DNA of 64,000 bases from positions 5,813,501 to 5,877,500 of the forward strand of contig JAPNXP010000012.1 in assembly GCA_028753945.1 (NCBI GenBank), in the 5' to 3' direction. Shown here piece after piece: positions 33,938-47,000 of the stretch. The notes beneath the pieces were generated by a model. That model saw only the letters and a list, made by a program, of their open reading frames with translations, was not told the origin of the DNA and ran no database searches. Both the position numbers and the translations under genes were made by a program. How positions within the stretch are numbered: the first letter of the stretch is position 1; every line of letters begins with the position of its first letter. Source of the DNA: Hexactinellida sp. DTS-2022 (taxonomy: Eukaryota > Porifera > Hexactinellida).

Positions 33938-36869
33938 ATGGAAGGAATACTGACATTCAAGAGAGGACCTCTCCGATTCTGGAAGGTAAATAGTTTTTAG
34001 ATATTTCTGATAAGTAAACACTAATAAACATGTAAATAATCGTATTTAAGACAACAAATTAAACAAACAAATTATATAATTCTTGCAAATGTAACACACA
34101 AATTATATAATTATTGCAAATGTAACAAACAAATTCTCTAATTATTGCAAATATAAACACAAATTATCTATTTCTAAACAAACAAACTATCTAATTCTTG
34201 CAAATGTAAACAGAACAAGACAATAACAACAACTTATTTAGGCTGAAATGAAGAAGTACCATTTCGTGCTCACCCACAATCCTACTAACGCAGAGCTAAA
34301 GTACGTGCTCACTTGGTACAAGGACGACACCAAGAACAAACACAAGGGGACTATCAACATTACCCCCCACATGCAGATAACCAGTGGGGAGCACAAACAG
34401 CTGTTCCTGGGGTACTATTTCCAGCTGAGGGGGGGCGAGGAGAACGAGTTGTTTCACTTCAGTGTCGACACCAAGGAACAGCTGGAGAGATGGATCTCAA
34501 AGTTCAGAGAAGCGACGCTTAGTGGTTAGTTACCTTATCAGCCAATTGGTATTCGTAACCAGTGCAGTGTATAGCAAGGAATTATCCAGCTCCTTTTGGA
34601 AAATTTAATTAGGAGTATAATAAACTGCTTATCAGCCAATTGGTATTCGTAACCAGTGTATAGCAAGGAATTATCCAGCTCCTTTTGGAAAATTTAATTA
34701 GGAGTATAATAAACTGCTTATCAGCCAATTGGTATTCGTAACCAGTGTATAGCAAGGAATTATCCAGCTCCTTTTGGAAAATTTAATTAGGTGTATAATA
34801 CACTGCTTATCAGCCAATTGGTATTCGTAACCAGTGTATAGCAAGGAATTATCCAGCTCCTTTTGGAGTACGATTTTTGGAAAATTTAATTAGGAGTATA
34901 ATACACTGCTTATCAGCCAATTAGTATTTCTTGTTTGTTGTTGTTGTTGTTGTTTATCTTATAACGTTTGTAAATAGATGTTTACGCTGGTGTAACGAAG
35001 GCAAACAAGTTCAAGGACCAGACAGTCATCAATATATACCTAACAAACAGCTGTATAGCCTTTGTGCACCCAATCACTGAGGAGACCTTGTTGTCATGGA
35101 AACTGAGCCAAATAGTCTCATTCGTGTTCGACCAATCAGAGTTCTCGTTTGTGATCTGCAGCAAGTGCAGCAAATGCGCGGGGAGATTCACACAGGAGGT
35201 GAGTAGCTAAAAATAGAATCTTATATCCGTCAGTGTATTATACCGCCATTTCTATGTACGCTCCTAATCAGTGTATTATACAGCCATTTGTATGTACGCT
35301 CCTAATCAGTGTATTATACAGCCATTTGTAAGTACGCTCCTAATCAGTGTATTATACTGCCATGAAAATACGCTCCTAATTCTGATCCAATTTAATACGC
35401 CTAAATCACAAATTAATGTTACGGTATAGGAGAAGATCCAAAAATCATGCTCCAAAAGGAGCTTCTCGCGCTCCTGGATAAAATTACCTTGATACCATGT
35501 TCTCTCTTGTCTAAAAATGTAATAAAATTAGCTATAACACAACAATGCACTGTAGCTATAACACACTCCCTAGGTTACGCTCCAGACGTCTATACTCATT
35601 ATCGGGACCATGGAGGACCGAATAGCCAGCCTGTACGCGGGGGTGCCCGGGGCCGTTATCACTCACGACAAGAACATCTCCGGTGACGTGTACCGGGTAC
35701 CTCACGTCTGCAGACGCGTCATAGAAACCAAGCCGGACATCCTGCACAACTCCAGCCTGCTGAAGTCCCCCAGACTTAACGGCAGTCCCTGCAACACATT
35801 CCCTAAGCAGTATACAGGCACCAGGGGCTACAGGTCCAGCAGCCTGATGCCGCCAAACCACAGCTACGTGCGGTCCCTCACCAGCAGCCCCGTCACCTAC
35901 CCGCGACCCGCCCCCCTCTCCCCTGGCGCGGGGCGGTTCAACAGTCTCCCGCTGGGGGCCCGGGGCAGGGGGCTAGCCGACAAGCAGTCCGCGAGGGCGT
36001 ACAACGGGAAGCTGTCCTTCGACGAGACCTCGAAGGGCTGGCTCTCTAACAGCTACTCGCACACACACAACCAGGTCATTCTCGAGGGCTGCCTTGCAGA
36101 GATCCGGTTCCCGGAGAGCTACGAGCCCAAGAGCAGAATGCTTAAGCTGGCCGCCAGCATGGAGAACCTGGACCTCAAGGATACGCGCGGGACTAGCCAC
36201 TTCGGCCAATCAAAGTGGCAGCAGCAGTCCTCAGCCGACACCAGCGACTTATCCGAGGTGCTCAGCCAATCAAATTACAGCCCTTCCCCCTATTCCAGCT
36301 CAACGGGACAGTCCAGTCACGGCAGCTCTCTGCACAACAACCATAAGGTGCAAAGGAATGCGGAGCTGAGCTTCACAGCTGTGCAGCCAGCGAGACCTAT
36401 AAATAGCGGACAGTCGGGCCAGTACAACTCGGTTCTCTCGCAGGAGCCCAAAGGGGGGCGGGGCGGGCGGGTTACAGTCGGCAGGAACCAGTACTCGGTC
36501 CCCCGGGGCTTTGGGGACCAGCCGACAAATCGGGCCCCGGACTCCGAGCACGTGTACAGCATTCCTAGTCTCCACTCGCGCTCCATGGAACTGCTAAACC
36601 CCGCGGTCAGCCTGCCGGCGGCCAGCAGCACCAACACCTCCAGCTCCGAGTACTACGAGCCCATGAAGAGCTCGGGAGTGAGACACAGGCCAAAGCAGAT
36701 GAGTGCAAACCGAATGGGCAAGACAAGGGCGGTCAGAAAGTCGGTCAACAAACGGGAGAACCCCCATTCCAACTCGAGCATCTCCTCCTTCACCTCCGAG
36801 AGTTCTGGAAGCTCCTCTGCTAGCACCGACGAAGCAATGGCGCTGGACTCAAAACGCGTGTACTTCTAA
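33938..36869 (+). CDS. DOK-like PH-PTB adaptor
   Basis: Exons 33938-33985, 34242-34524, 34978-35198 and 35574-36869, phases 0, 1, 0, 615 aa. A PH domain covers about 1-108 (EGILTFKRG ... RWISKFREA) and an IRS-type PTB domain about 112-205 (INIYLTNSCIAF, LSWKLSQIVSFVFDQ). The long tail is Ser/Pro-rich and disordered-looking, with YxxP motifs at Y224 (YRVP), Y491 (YSVP) and Y512 (YSIP) and a YxxM at Y545 (YEPM). In DOK proteins, phosphorylated YxxP sites recruit RasGAP or Crk SH2 domains; YxxM is the PI3-kinase p85 consensus. So the protein probably links receptor tyrosine kinases to Ras or PI3K control. Introns hold tandem MITE remnants. ATTAAA at 36953 is a likely poly(A) signal. Confidence 0.88.
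34540..34920. repeat. Tandem repeat of about 89 bp, four copies, in DOK intron 2
   Basis: Unit cttatcagccaattggtatt...ggaattatccagctcctttt. It contains the left end of the 'taggagcgtatt' MITE, so a truncated element was amplified in tandem. Confidence 0.85.
35234..35492. mobile_element. 'taggagcgtatt' MITE with multiplied terminal unit
   Basis: In DOK intron 3. One end shows four tandem copies of a unit of about 38 bp (cagtgtattatacagccatt...); the other end is tccaaaaggagcttctcgcg. Confidence 0.75.
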
Positions 36870-36987
36870 CTTGCGTGTATTTTTAGTAACTTGTGTTTTA
36901 AATACGCGTATTCCATTCGCTGACCCGCCAATATTTGTACACCCAGAAATTGATTAAATATTTATTATGACGTCACATAGCCTTACT

Positions 36988-37276
36988 CACGGTACGTGGT
37001 ATACCGATGGTATAATTAGGTATAATTAATTATACCAAATTAGGAACTGTTCGGTATAATATTCTAAACTTCCATTACACATTTAATATACCTACATCTT
37101 TACTACCCTAAATACTCGAAATATACTTGGTATATTGTGGTTTAATATTGGTATAATCTAGGTGTAATCTAGGTAAATTCAATAAATATTAAGCATTAGG
37201 TGATATACCGAAACTAGACACTAATTTGGTATAATTGGTTATACCTAATTATACCATCGGTATACCACGTACCGTG
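36988..37276. mobile_element. 289-bp MITE with exact 8-bp target duplication
   Basis: GCCTTACT at 36980-36987 and again at 37277-37284 flank an element with long inverted ends beginning CACGGTACGTGGTATACC and running about 50 bp per arm. An 8-bp duplication is typical of hAT (also of P) elements; the CACGG start is unlike common hAT CAG ends. Single copy here. No coding capacity. Confidence 0.85.
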
Positions 37277-39830
37277 GCCTTACTCCACTATCAGCCAATC
37301 ATATCCCAGTATTGGGAGATAGGGAATTACTCTGGAATGTGTCTATAAGGTATCCTTCTCAGAAAATAGATTGGGAATTAGAAAACACAATTTCTTAAGG
37401 ATGTGCGAATAAACTTGTCTATTGTGCCACTAAATATCAGTTTAAGAGCCACTCGAGTTCTTATTAGCTCTCTCCGAGAATAAGAAATTCTCACTTAACT
37501 ACGAGCACTTTTGAAAGGACTCGTTGCGATTAAACTATCTTTCAAACAGAATTCAAATTCGAATAAGGAAGCCGCGCGGAGTTTGTTCCCAAGCAGCTGT
37601 AATTCAATCACTAATTAAATTGCGCAATCCGAATTAGGAACTAGCTGAGCTTCCAATTAATAACTGATTGGTAAGAATCCGATTATGGGAGCTAATTAGT
37701 TCTGGTTCCTATAGCAGAAATAGGCTACACAAACCAGATTGTGAGACAGACTCGAATCTTAGCGGAGATAAACTGAGCGCCAAAATCATTAGCGCCTGAA
37801 ACTCAAATATATGCAATTCTATTTTAAAATATTGCGCGCCCATATTAACCTTAATACCACAGCTATAACTTAGCATATATAATCCCCTTATGCACAGTAT
37901 TAGAGAGTTAAGTAATATCCACAAACAACTATGAGTGTTCAGGTGGCATTAGTTTCAGTTCAAATTAGTACTGATAGCGTGGATTTGCTCCAATTAATTA
38001 ATCTGAATTAGTGTGGTCTGTTTCTCCTTGTTTGGAGGATAATTGCATCGCTAAAATACAGCATATTTCTCGACCACTTACTCATGTCATTAATTAAGGC
38101 AGAAATTCAACGCTTTTGCTTTGTTAGCCATCGTATTAATTGAATTAGTTATTAGTTCGTATTAGATTGCTGACAGACCGTATTAATATCATACAATACG
38201 TATGTAGCAGTATAGTATTGCTATTCTTGTGACAGCACCAATTATAGGACTTGCACTAGATCAATTAAACTTGTATAGAAATACTAAGTTGTACAGGTCT
38301 GGTGTATTATGTTCGTTCCTTTCAAAGCCTGTTTAAGCTACTATATATCGGATATAAGAACATACCGGATATAAGAACATTATATTGGAAAACGGTTTCC
38401 ATATACCCTGTACAAGTTATGCCGGGTATAAGAACATGTCTTATAACCGACATCCACTGTATACTGTATAGGGTCCCCTGTGTGATAAGAGAGTATACTC
38501 TGTGACATAATGCGATTAGGCCTGGCTTCCATGGGTCATGCGTAGCGTAATACAATGGGACAGATTAGTGGCAGATTCCATAGGAATCCAACTAATGCGA
38601 GACAATAGGAATCCTGTCGAGTGAGAGGAGTGATTGTATCTGAGCTGAAGTGGCAGATAATAGTCAATGGGTGCCACATGGCTTGTGTGTGTCTCTACTT
38701 TTATAGAAATATGATTAATCATAGAAATTCCAGTATGACTATAAAATGAGATAACAGAATTAAACAATAAAGCCTTATCTACATTTGACTATTATATATT
38801 TAGGATTTATGTACCCTACAAATCGAAGGAATGGTATTAATATAGATAACTTGATTCAGTCCTTCTTTGGCGATTCTAAAAGTGAAAGTTATTTATTGTT
38901 TGTCACGGTTTGTCTCCAGTGGAGCTAAATAATATTCCCTACCTGGCCCTAAGCCTATAGGAACTGTTAATGGGAACAGAGGATTGTTTGATACCAGTAG
39001 CTGATCCCCATTTACCGGAGTAGATTAATAATCCTCTGTTATTACCTGTGTATCCAAATAACCTAACACCACTTAGTATGAATATGCGTGGGCTATGGAG
39101 TATGTAGGGAATCAGACTGGGAATTATAAATGGACTTTTAAGGATAAAATAGTGCTCACAACAAATGTGCTACTCTCCTATTGAAACTATAGTTATGTGA
39201 ATAAGGAGAGAGAAATATGGAAGTGGTCAGTGCTTTGGAAATAGATCTGGTAGATTCGTATTATACAATTAAATAGAGGTATAATGATTTGTCTCTAATA
39301 GAAACTAATGATTTACCTTTACAGCTATTTGTGAAACCGTAACCAATGCGAGTAATTAGTTTGTATCAAATTCCACATGAGAGATAGTGATGCCAATATA
39401 TAAATTCTAATCACTTTTTAACTTGTGTGTCCAGTTTTTCTGCTCACCACGTACGTATGGTTGATAATATACAGTCTAAGGGATTGTGTATGACGTTCGC
39501 ACATGTGCATGGCATGACTGTGTACAGATAACTTAGCGGTTGCGTATTTTAAGGATAATATCCTTCTGGAATTGAAAACCTAACTATCTTCCTTAGCTTG
39601 TATTCTATTTAGCTTATGTATTAGCTATCATTTAAGGGGCGGGCATAGGACGTTTGTAGTAGGATTGCCGTGAGTGATTTTAAAATTGTATAAATTAGCA
39701 TTCTTTCTTATGACAACGTGTCTATTGTTATTATACGGCTTAATTTAATAATGATGGAAAACCTTAATTACCCAAAATATGTAAAATAAGTGGAAATTTG
39801 CTCTCTAGGGATAATTATAAACTAGATATA

Positions 39831-39930
39831 CAGGTAAACCTCCAAAAGCGGCACCTCCGAGTAGCGGCAACCTCCGAGAAGCGGCACAAAATCATTCTCC
39901 CGATGGGTGCCGCTTTGGGAGGTTTACCTG
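39831..39930. mobile_element. 100-bp pogo-like MITE, CAGGTAAACCTCC ends
   Basis: CAGGTAAACCTCCAAAAGCG ... inverted GGGAGGTTTACCTG, TA on both sides; nearly the whole element is two arms with an inner repeat (gcggcaacctccgag). Confidence 0.85.
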
Positions 39931-42900
39931 TACTACTATAGCAGTTAGTAAAGTTTAATAAAATTAACTTACATACAAACACGGATAAGGGAAATATCGG
40001 TTAAGGAGTACAAGGTTAATTCCCCTAGCCTATACATATGCATGCAAGTTACTCAGGTTTTACGAATTCCGGATAATACGGACAAATTTCGCCGGTCCCC
40101 TTGGTGTTCCTATTGACAAACTGCAATAAGTTTTCATAAAAGCTTTAATTTCTGAAATGATAGGCTAATTATGCGGCATATCATCATGTATGCAAATAAA
40201 GTAAACAATAATTAACAACAATTTGTTGACCTTCTATTGATAACGTTAGTACTGTATTGAGTGGTTAATTATGTAAATAATTAGTGACAAAAGAATATAA
40301 AATCAACAAGGCTGTGAGACAGAACATATCAGATGTTCCAGATATTATCTCACCAGGGCTTTGCTTGTTCTCATTAGCGAGTTATTTAACACAAAACAAT
40401 TAGCATTTACGCGTAACTAACACAGACTAACTCGATTAACGGAGCCCCCACCAGTGCACACATGTTGGGAACTCTAACAGCTGCGCGATAGCAAATACGC
40501 TCTCAATTCGAACCAAACTATTCCGGCTTTTCAGAACATATTCTATTGCTTGAAACATAATGTCGGGAATAGCAGTTAGTTAATAGAGCCTTATAAGAGC
40601 AGGGAGACTGGGGTTGTTTCCTATTGATCGGTTCTTAATACAGTGGCTAAAGTCTAACAACTGATTGGGTATCAAGAGGACATACAGTTATATTATCCGA
40701 ACTCGTTGGGACAGTCGAACAAGTCCGGATATTTAATAAAGGCTGAACTAATTTATGTAATAGGATTGGGACCAGCTGCAAAAAAATTGCACTGCATTAG
40801 CTATTTTATTAATTATATTATTATTCCTTAAGTATTAGCGAGGGCTGTTGTAACAGCTAGAATGCCAGGTACCTCTGATACGAGTTGGTATAGGCTATGG
40901 CATCCTATGTTCATTAAGCGGAGAGCTACTGACCACTCTATAGAGGGCTGACTGGTCGCAAATACAGTGATTGATAGGCAATGATAGCTGAAATTGTAAA
41001 TTACATTATTATATATTTTTGCGTCTAATAATTTTGTCTGATTTTCGAACCCGCTTGACGCAATTAATTCCGAATTATCACAATAAGAAGCCTTGGGTCT
41101 AAAAGTGTAATGGCAAATTTAATTAAAGTTTATACATTAGTAATAACAGAATTGTAGCGTGTAAATTGGAAACCCCGTGTGCTACGGGCATGCGAGGATT
41201 CCCGCGTGTCGCTGTTATTGGGATTCGGTTCAGAGAGGAGAGAGAGGAGAGAGGGGTATAGGGTATAGGGCCGGAACCAAGTTGTATGATATAATAATAA
41301 TACAGCATTCTTAAGCGCAGTTAACAAAGTCTCAATGCGCTTTACAAGATCAAAGTGAAATTTAATATATAGTACAGTATAAGACATCTAGATAGTTTAA
41401 AGTTACTTGAATGTTGTAGGAATAATACTTGCAAGATGAATTAAATACTACTGGTAAAAAGAGAAATAATACAGGTGATAGTAGTAATAGCCTTCAACAA
41501 GTCCAAAGAGAGTCTTGAAACTAAGCTGAATGGGGCTAATTATCCTGCGGACATTCCTGGATAATAGGATTTATAAGGTTTATTTGTTATAATTATAATA
41601 ACCTGTCACTATAATGTAATTTTAATGCTCCTTGGTTAACCTACTAATATCTACAAGTAAATCTCCGTCCCACCTACACATCAGGCCCACTGGAATGCAA
41701 TAACTCCTTTAATTAAACAATGAAAGTAATAAGTACAGTTTATATTACATAATATGTTAACTGGAGTTACACAATAATTAAACCATAGCCCTCCCACAAT
41801 TATGCAGATGGTTAAAACTAATTTGATTGGGTGAACCAATAATGATGTGAGACAGATCAATCGATGTTATAGAAAGGGAAAATAAATATAATTGTTTCAG
41901 AACAAATTAATGCATTTGTCCGAATTTTAAGTCGTTATTAAATTAAGGAACTTTTGAGATCAAATATGGACTGATCCATTATTCTATAGTTCGTAAATAC
42001 GTTCATTAATTTAATTGTTCTATGAAAAATGCGAACATAGGTCCCTAAGGAATCAAACATTACAATTAAGGATTAATATTATTGAGTTGGGATTGTGTTT
42101 TTGAAAATTCTATGAATATGGTCAGCAATAAATACATTCCTGGCGCCCACTATAGCAACCAGTTCACTAATATGTTGTATAATGGAGCATTCCAGGAGAT
42201 GACTACGGTTACCAGGCCAATAATTAATTAATTATTGAGGCTAGCTAGCTTTCAACTAATCTACAAGAAATCAAAGAAGCTAATTGGCTGGACAATTGTC
42301 CAATCGGCTGATTCCTTTCCAGCAGCTGTATTTCACAAGCCAACAGTCGGAAATCAAACGAATGATTTCTGGCAAATTAAATTTAAATAGAAATAATTGA
42401 TACAGAATCAATCTATCTAATTATAATTGAGATGTGTCAGTTAATTTCGTAATTGACTTCCCTGAATCGATAAAGAGTGCCAAAGTCCTTTAACCACCAG
42501 AGTCGCTATATAATACGAAGCCCGGGTGTAATGGTATACATTAACGCGAGGGTATTGAATCTATACACAATCTCCCGTACAGTATTTATTATGAGTAATG
42601 GGATAATATGAATGGCAATGCCACGGTATCTGTCAGAAGCTATAGAAACTAACTCAGTTAACGAGGAACTAAATAGAAATATTTAGTCGCTATCTGACAA
42701 GTAGCGTCACTATAGGAAGCCAGTTAGGCAGGAAGATAAGATAATTTAAGATCAGTTCTGTTCCTTGGCAACACGACATGCACATGGAATGTTAAGATAG
42801 CTGTAATCTAACTAATGGCGCTTAGAGTGGCACAAGATTCAGGCGGGCAACAAGCGCAAGGAATATATTCATTTTAGGCGCGCAATCATATAAACTCCCA

Positions 42901-43717
42901 ATGTAAAACAAGATATTATTTAGGCGCGCAACCTTATAAACAAGATATTATTTAGGCGCTAAAACTTCAGCGCTTATTATTAAGGCGCGTTTAATTCTCC
43001 CCGTGAAACCTTGTGTGCTATTTGTGGCATGGCACAGCTGTAAAGTGACTGTGTAGGGTAAACACGTTATCAAACAACACCTGTTAACCTCAATTATATT
43101 TAATTGCTTTTTTACAGAGTATAACTTTGTAGGGATTGTATTAATTTGATATTTATTGTTTAATAATTATTACTAATTTAGCAATGGCTGTGCTAGCGAG
43201 TGATTATAGTTTAGTCGCGCAAATACAGGGCTAATAATTTAGGCGCGCTCAGTTCTGAGGCGCCATAGAAAGTCCCAATAATTAGCAACAGTATTAGCTG
43301 CATGGAATGGCATATCCCATGAATGTTACATTCCTATCCTGTAATATTAGTTATCGATTCGACATAAATACTGTCCTCTTAGAGTATGCTATTTGTTTGT
43401 TTGCTACGGAATATACAAAATAATATTTGTACAAATATCCTAAATGCTAGTTTAAACTTGCTATCGCTTACTCAGATCGTATAACAAAATAACCTCGGAT
43501 ATACATTGGAGACCAGAACAATAAATATAGCCATGCTATGATATAGCTTATATACTAACTAATTCAAGTCGCACTGTGGATAGGAATACCAGTTGAGTTG
43601 TACGAGCCTCTTATTCCACTAGGGACTTCCTAAATATTCCTCACGAAGTGAGTTAAAACAACAACAACAACAACAACTACTACTACTATGCTACTACTAC
43701 TACTACTACTACTACTA

Positions 43718-43874
43718 CAGTGGATGCCGGTTATAAGCACATCGACGGGAACTGCACTTAACGTGCTTATAACCGGCATAAATTATATAGGGTATATGCC
43801 AACCGTTTTCCAACATAATGTTCTTATATCCGATATGTTCCTATAACCGGTGTGCTTATATCCGGCATCTACTG
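43718..43874. mobile_element. Pogo-like MITE, CAGTGGATGCCGGTTA family
   Basis: 157 bp, CAGTGGATGCCGGTTATAAG ... inverted TATATCCGGCATCTACTG, TA-flanked, relative of 13531-13704 in the opposite orientation. Confidence 0.85.
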
Positions 43875-44026
43875 TACTACTACTAAAGCCCCATTAGAGT
43901 ATGTAAATACTGTGTATTAATAAATAACTGCATTTAACATAAAATAACAACCAACAGGTTTGCACCCAAGGTATTTATATACAGGCTCTGTTTAAAGGGG
44001 GGGGGATATGTGACCATATGTCCATG

Positions 44027-47000
44027 CTACTTCGAGTCCCTCCTGTCCAGGGAGGTCTCGAGGGGGGACAGGGGGGGCAGGTACCACTGGGTGTTGGTGA
44101 GGGGGTGCGGGGGGTACTCCAGTCGGGGGGGGAGGGTCCCGGCGGTCGGCTCCAGGAGGGAGTGAAGCGGGACCGTCCGGAAGAGGTCGCTCCCGAATGA
44201 CTCGCCTATGAGGTTGGCGCGGGAGAGTACCTCTTCGCTCCAGGAGCGCGAGAGCTTGCTCTCCAGACAGGGGTGCGGCGGGTAGGGGGGCGGGGGCGTG
44301 TGGGAGGGGCCCGGCGGCTCAGAGCTGGACACCCGCCGGACCCGGTCCGAGGGGACCGCGGAGTTAGAGCTCCGGGCGCTGCGGACTATCGCGTGGCTAG
44401 AGAGGGCGCCGGGACGCTTGGACTCGAAGAGCGCGTCCGGGATGGGCGCGCAGCTGAATATGTGCTCGTAACTGAGGATCAGCTGTTCCATGACGCACAC
44501 CTGGAAGTTGGTCTGGTGTATCAGCTCTATGCTGGTCAGGTCGCGCCGCGTTATGAGCGTCGGGCCGAACACGATCGCCAGATTCCGGACACTCATCCGG
44601 TTCTTGTGTGCCAGCTGTGCCACGCGACACAAGTGCGCCACCACGTAGTCGAGTGTGCTCAGGTTAACCTCTGGCAGCGCCTGCACCAGTCTCTGCAGAT
44701 CCCTGATCAGCTGACCCTGCGAATCCGACTCCTGGCTGACGGCTGCTATCAGAGAGTCGTACACCTGGGGACACACCAGCGGCTCGCTGAGCTCCTTGAA
44801 GAACAGCTTGAAGAGACCGGCGATGTTGTTCGCGTCGAGCCACCGCTCGTCCTCCGGCTCCGGCTCCGCCCCCCTCGCCAGGTCCTCCTTGAGAGACCGG
44901 ATGTGCCGGGCGGTGCCGGACACCCGGTAGATCCCCTCGGACTCCAGGGCCCGGTCCTCCACCTCCCGGACGCACATCTCCACCAGGAGCGGGACCTGCG
45001 CGTTGCCGCGGGCGCGCAGACACCGGGCTATGCTGGGCGCGAATATCGGGTCGGACGCGGTGTCGCTGTCGCGGCGCGCGAAGTTGAGCCGGGACTTCAT
45101 CTTCTGCTGGATGCGCTGCAGATACCGGTTGGCGCCCTCTATGGTGGTCTTCCGGCGCTTGTCCGGGAACTGGAAGAGTCCGGTTGAGTGCGGGTGGTCC
45201 GTGGGCGGCAGCACGCGCGCCTCCACGAATGAGAGGATCCACCCGAACATCAGCGGGAGGGACACGGCGCGGATTAGGTAGGCACTTGTGTTCTCCGTCT
45301 CGATGCGGAACACGTAGCTGGTGCAGTTGCGCTTGAGGGCCATGTAGTCGTTGGGGATGTACAGCTTCGCGTGGTGCAGCGACACAATGTGGTCGTATAA
45401 GAAGTGCCGGTCCGGCCGGTCCCGGTGCAGGGACTTTAGGAAGGGCTTGTCGTACGCGTAGTCGCGCTCGGACCGGTAGAATATGAGGTCCGACTCGAGC
45501 AGCTGGACGTACACACTCTTCCAGCTGCGATCCGTGGCCCGGCGACGCAGGCGACCGTCGAACTCGTGTTTCCTGGCCAAGGGCCCGCAGCTGATCGGCT
45601 GGAACTTGTCGCGCAGCTTGGCGCACATGCGCTCGCTGATCTCCATGTTTCCTATATGCTGGTAGGGCCGGTATGCCGGGTGCACGAACTCCGCCGGTTT
45701 CCCGGAGTAGAGACTGGGCGGGGGGGGCAGGGGGTCCCGCGGGGGGGAGGGGGCCCCGTTGGGGACCTGCAGGGAGGGAGACAGGGGGCAGGGCGAGAGG
45801 AGCATCGTCTTCTGCTTCCGGACCATCCTGGTCCGGTGTCCCGACAAACGGTCCGCCTCCTCGAAGAAGCGCGCGGCGCCGGCCAAGTTAGAGGCGTCGC
45901 TGGTGGAGCGGGGAATCAGGTCCGATACCGGCCGACTGTCGGGGGGCCGCAGCTTGCGCGGACGCACCGGCGTAATGAGACCAATGGGAACTCCGGCGGA
46001 CGGGAAGGTCCCCTCCTCCCCGTCCGACTCGTCGGTTGAGGAGAAGTAGGATATTTCATTGGTGGACTTGGTGTGCGTGTACAGGTCTATGTCCATGGTG
46101 TCTATGTGCGAGCTGGCGCGGCGGTCCGGTAGGTTCAGGTCGAAGGACCGGTACACCCCGTGGACCGGGCCCTGGAAGCTGGGATTCACAAACTCGGTGC
46201 AGGCAGAGACTATGGTGGTGGAGGCGTCAGAAACGCGCGGCATTTCCGGAGCAGAGGTGTTAGAATCCGTTCTGGCGCCTGAAATAAGTTTCCGGAAAGA
46301 GTCTAGTTTGTCGGAGTGTCTATTCTTAGAATCGGAGGCGCTCTTGTGTCGCGGGGGCCCGAGTGTCTCCTCCAGCGACTCGAGGGTCTCGTAGTGGTGG
46401 TGCCGCTCGAAGGGGACAGACACGGGGTACATTCCTGTGGCACACTCGGTATCCAGGTCCGAGGAGCTGGAGCTGAGCTCTGCGGGATTAATCCGGTTGG
46501 CTTTCGGGTCAGAAATAGACCGGGAGTACCGGAACGATAAGCCAGGGCCCGATACCGGTTCAGTTGGTTCCAGTTCAACAGCTGGGAAGGTTGGTTCCAG
46601 TTCGGATTTCCGCAGAAAGGAGATTAGAGTTAGTTCCGGATTGGCGTCAGCTGGTATCTCCTCGCGGAGCGGAACCAAGGTCTCCTCGGGATCAGCTGAC
46701 ATCCTAATTAGTTCCGGTCTCACCTCGGTTAGTTCCAGTTCCGGATCAGTTGGCGGGGGCATGAGGGTGTCTGGAGTCTCCTCGCAGAGGGAGAGGGTTA
46801 GTTCCGGATTGAGAGGTGTTAGTTCCGGTCTCACCTCGGTTAGTTCCGGATTGATAGTAGGTGTGTGGGAGGGGTCGGGGTCAGAGGGGGAGAACACGGC
46901 CCGCTCCTCGGGGGTGCAGGGTGTCAACTGGTCCCCTGGGGGGCAGGGGACAGAGGAGGGAATGAATGAGAAGGAATCGGACCGGGATACGGAGGAGACG

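Larger units (their letters stand above)
37285..44026. other. 6.7-kb spacer without recognisable genes
   Basis: No exon, tRNA or other RNA gene could be supported on either strand. It contains a partial CAGTAGATGCCGG element (about 38340-38460), a 100-bp CAGGTAAACCTCC palindrome (39831-39930), a half copy of the CAGTAGAACCTCG family near 40070-40130, a GC-richer island (about 41150-41290), a cluster of GGCGCGC words (42838-43262), a CTA trinucleotide run (43676-43720) and a MITE (43718-43874). It is far longer than other spacers in the window. Confidence 0.55.
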
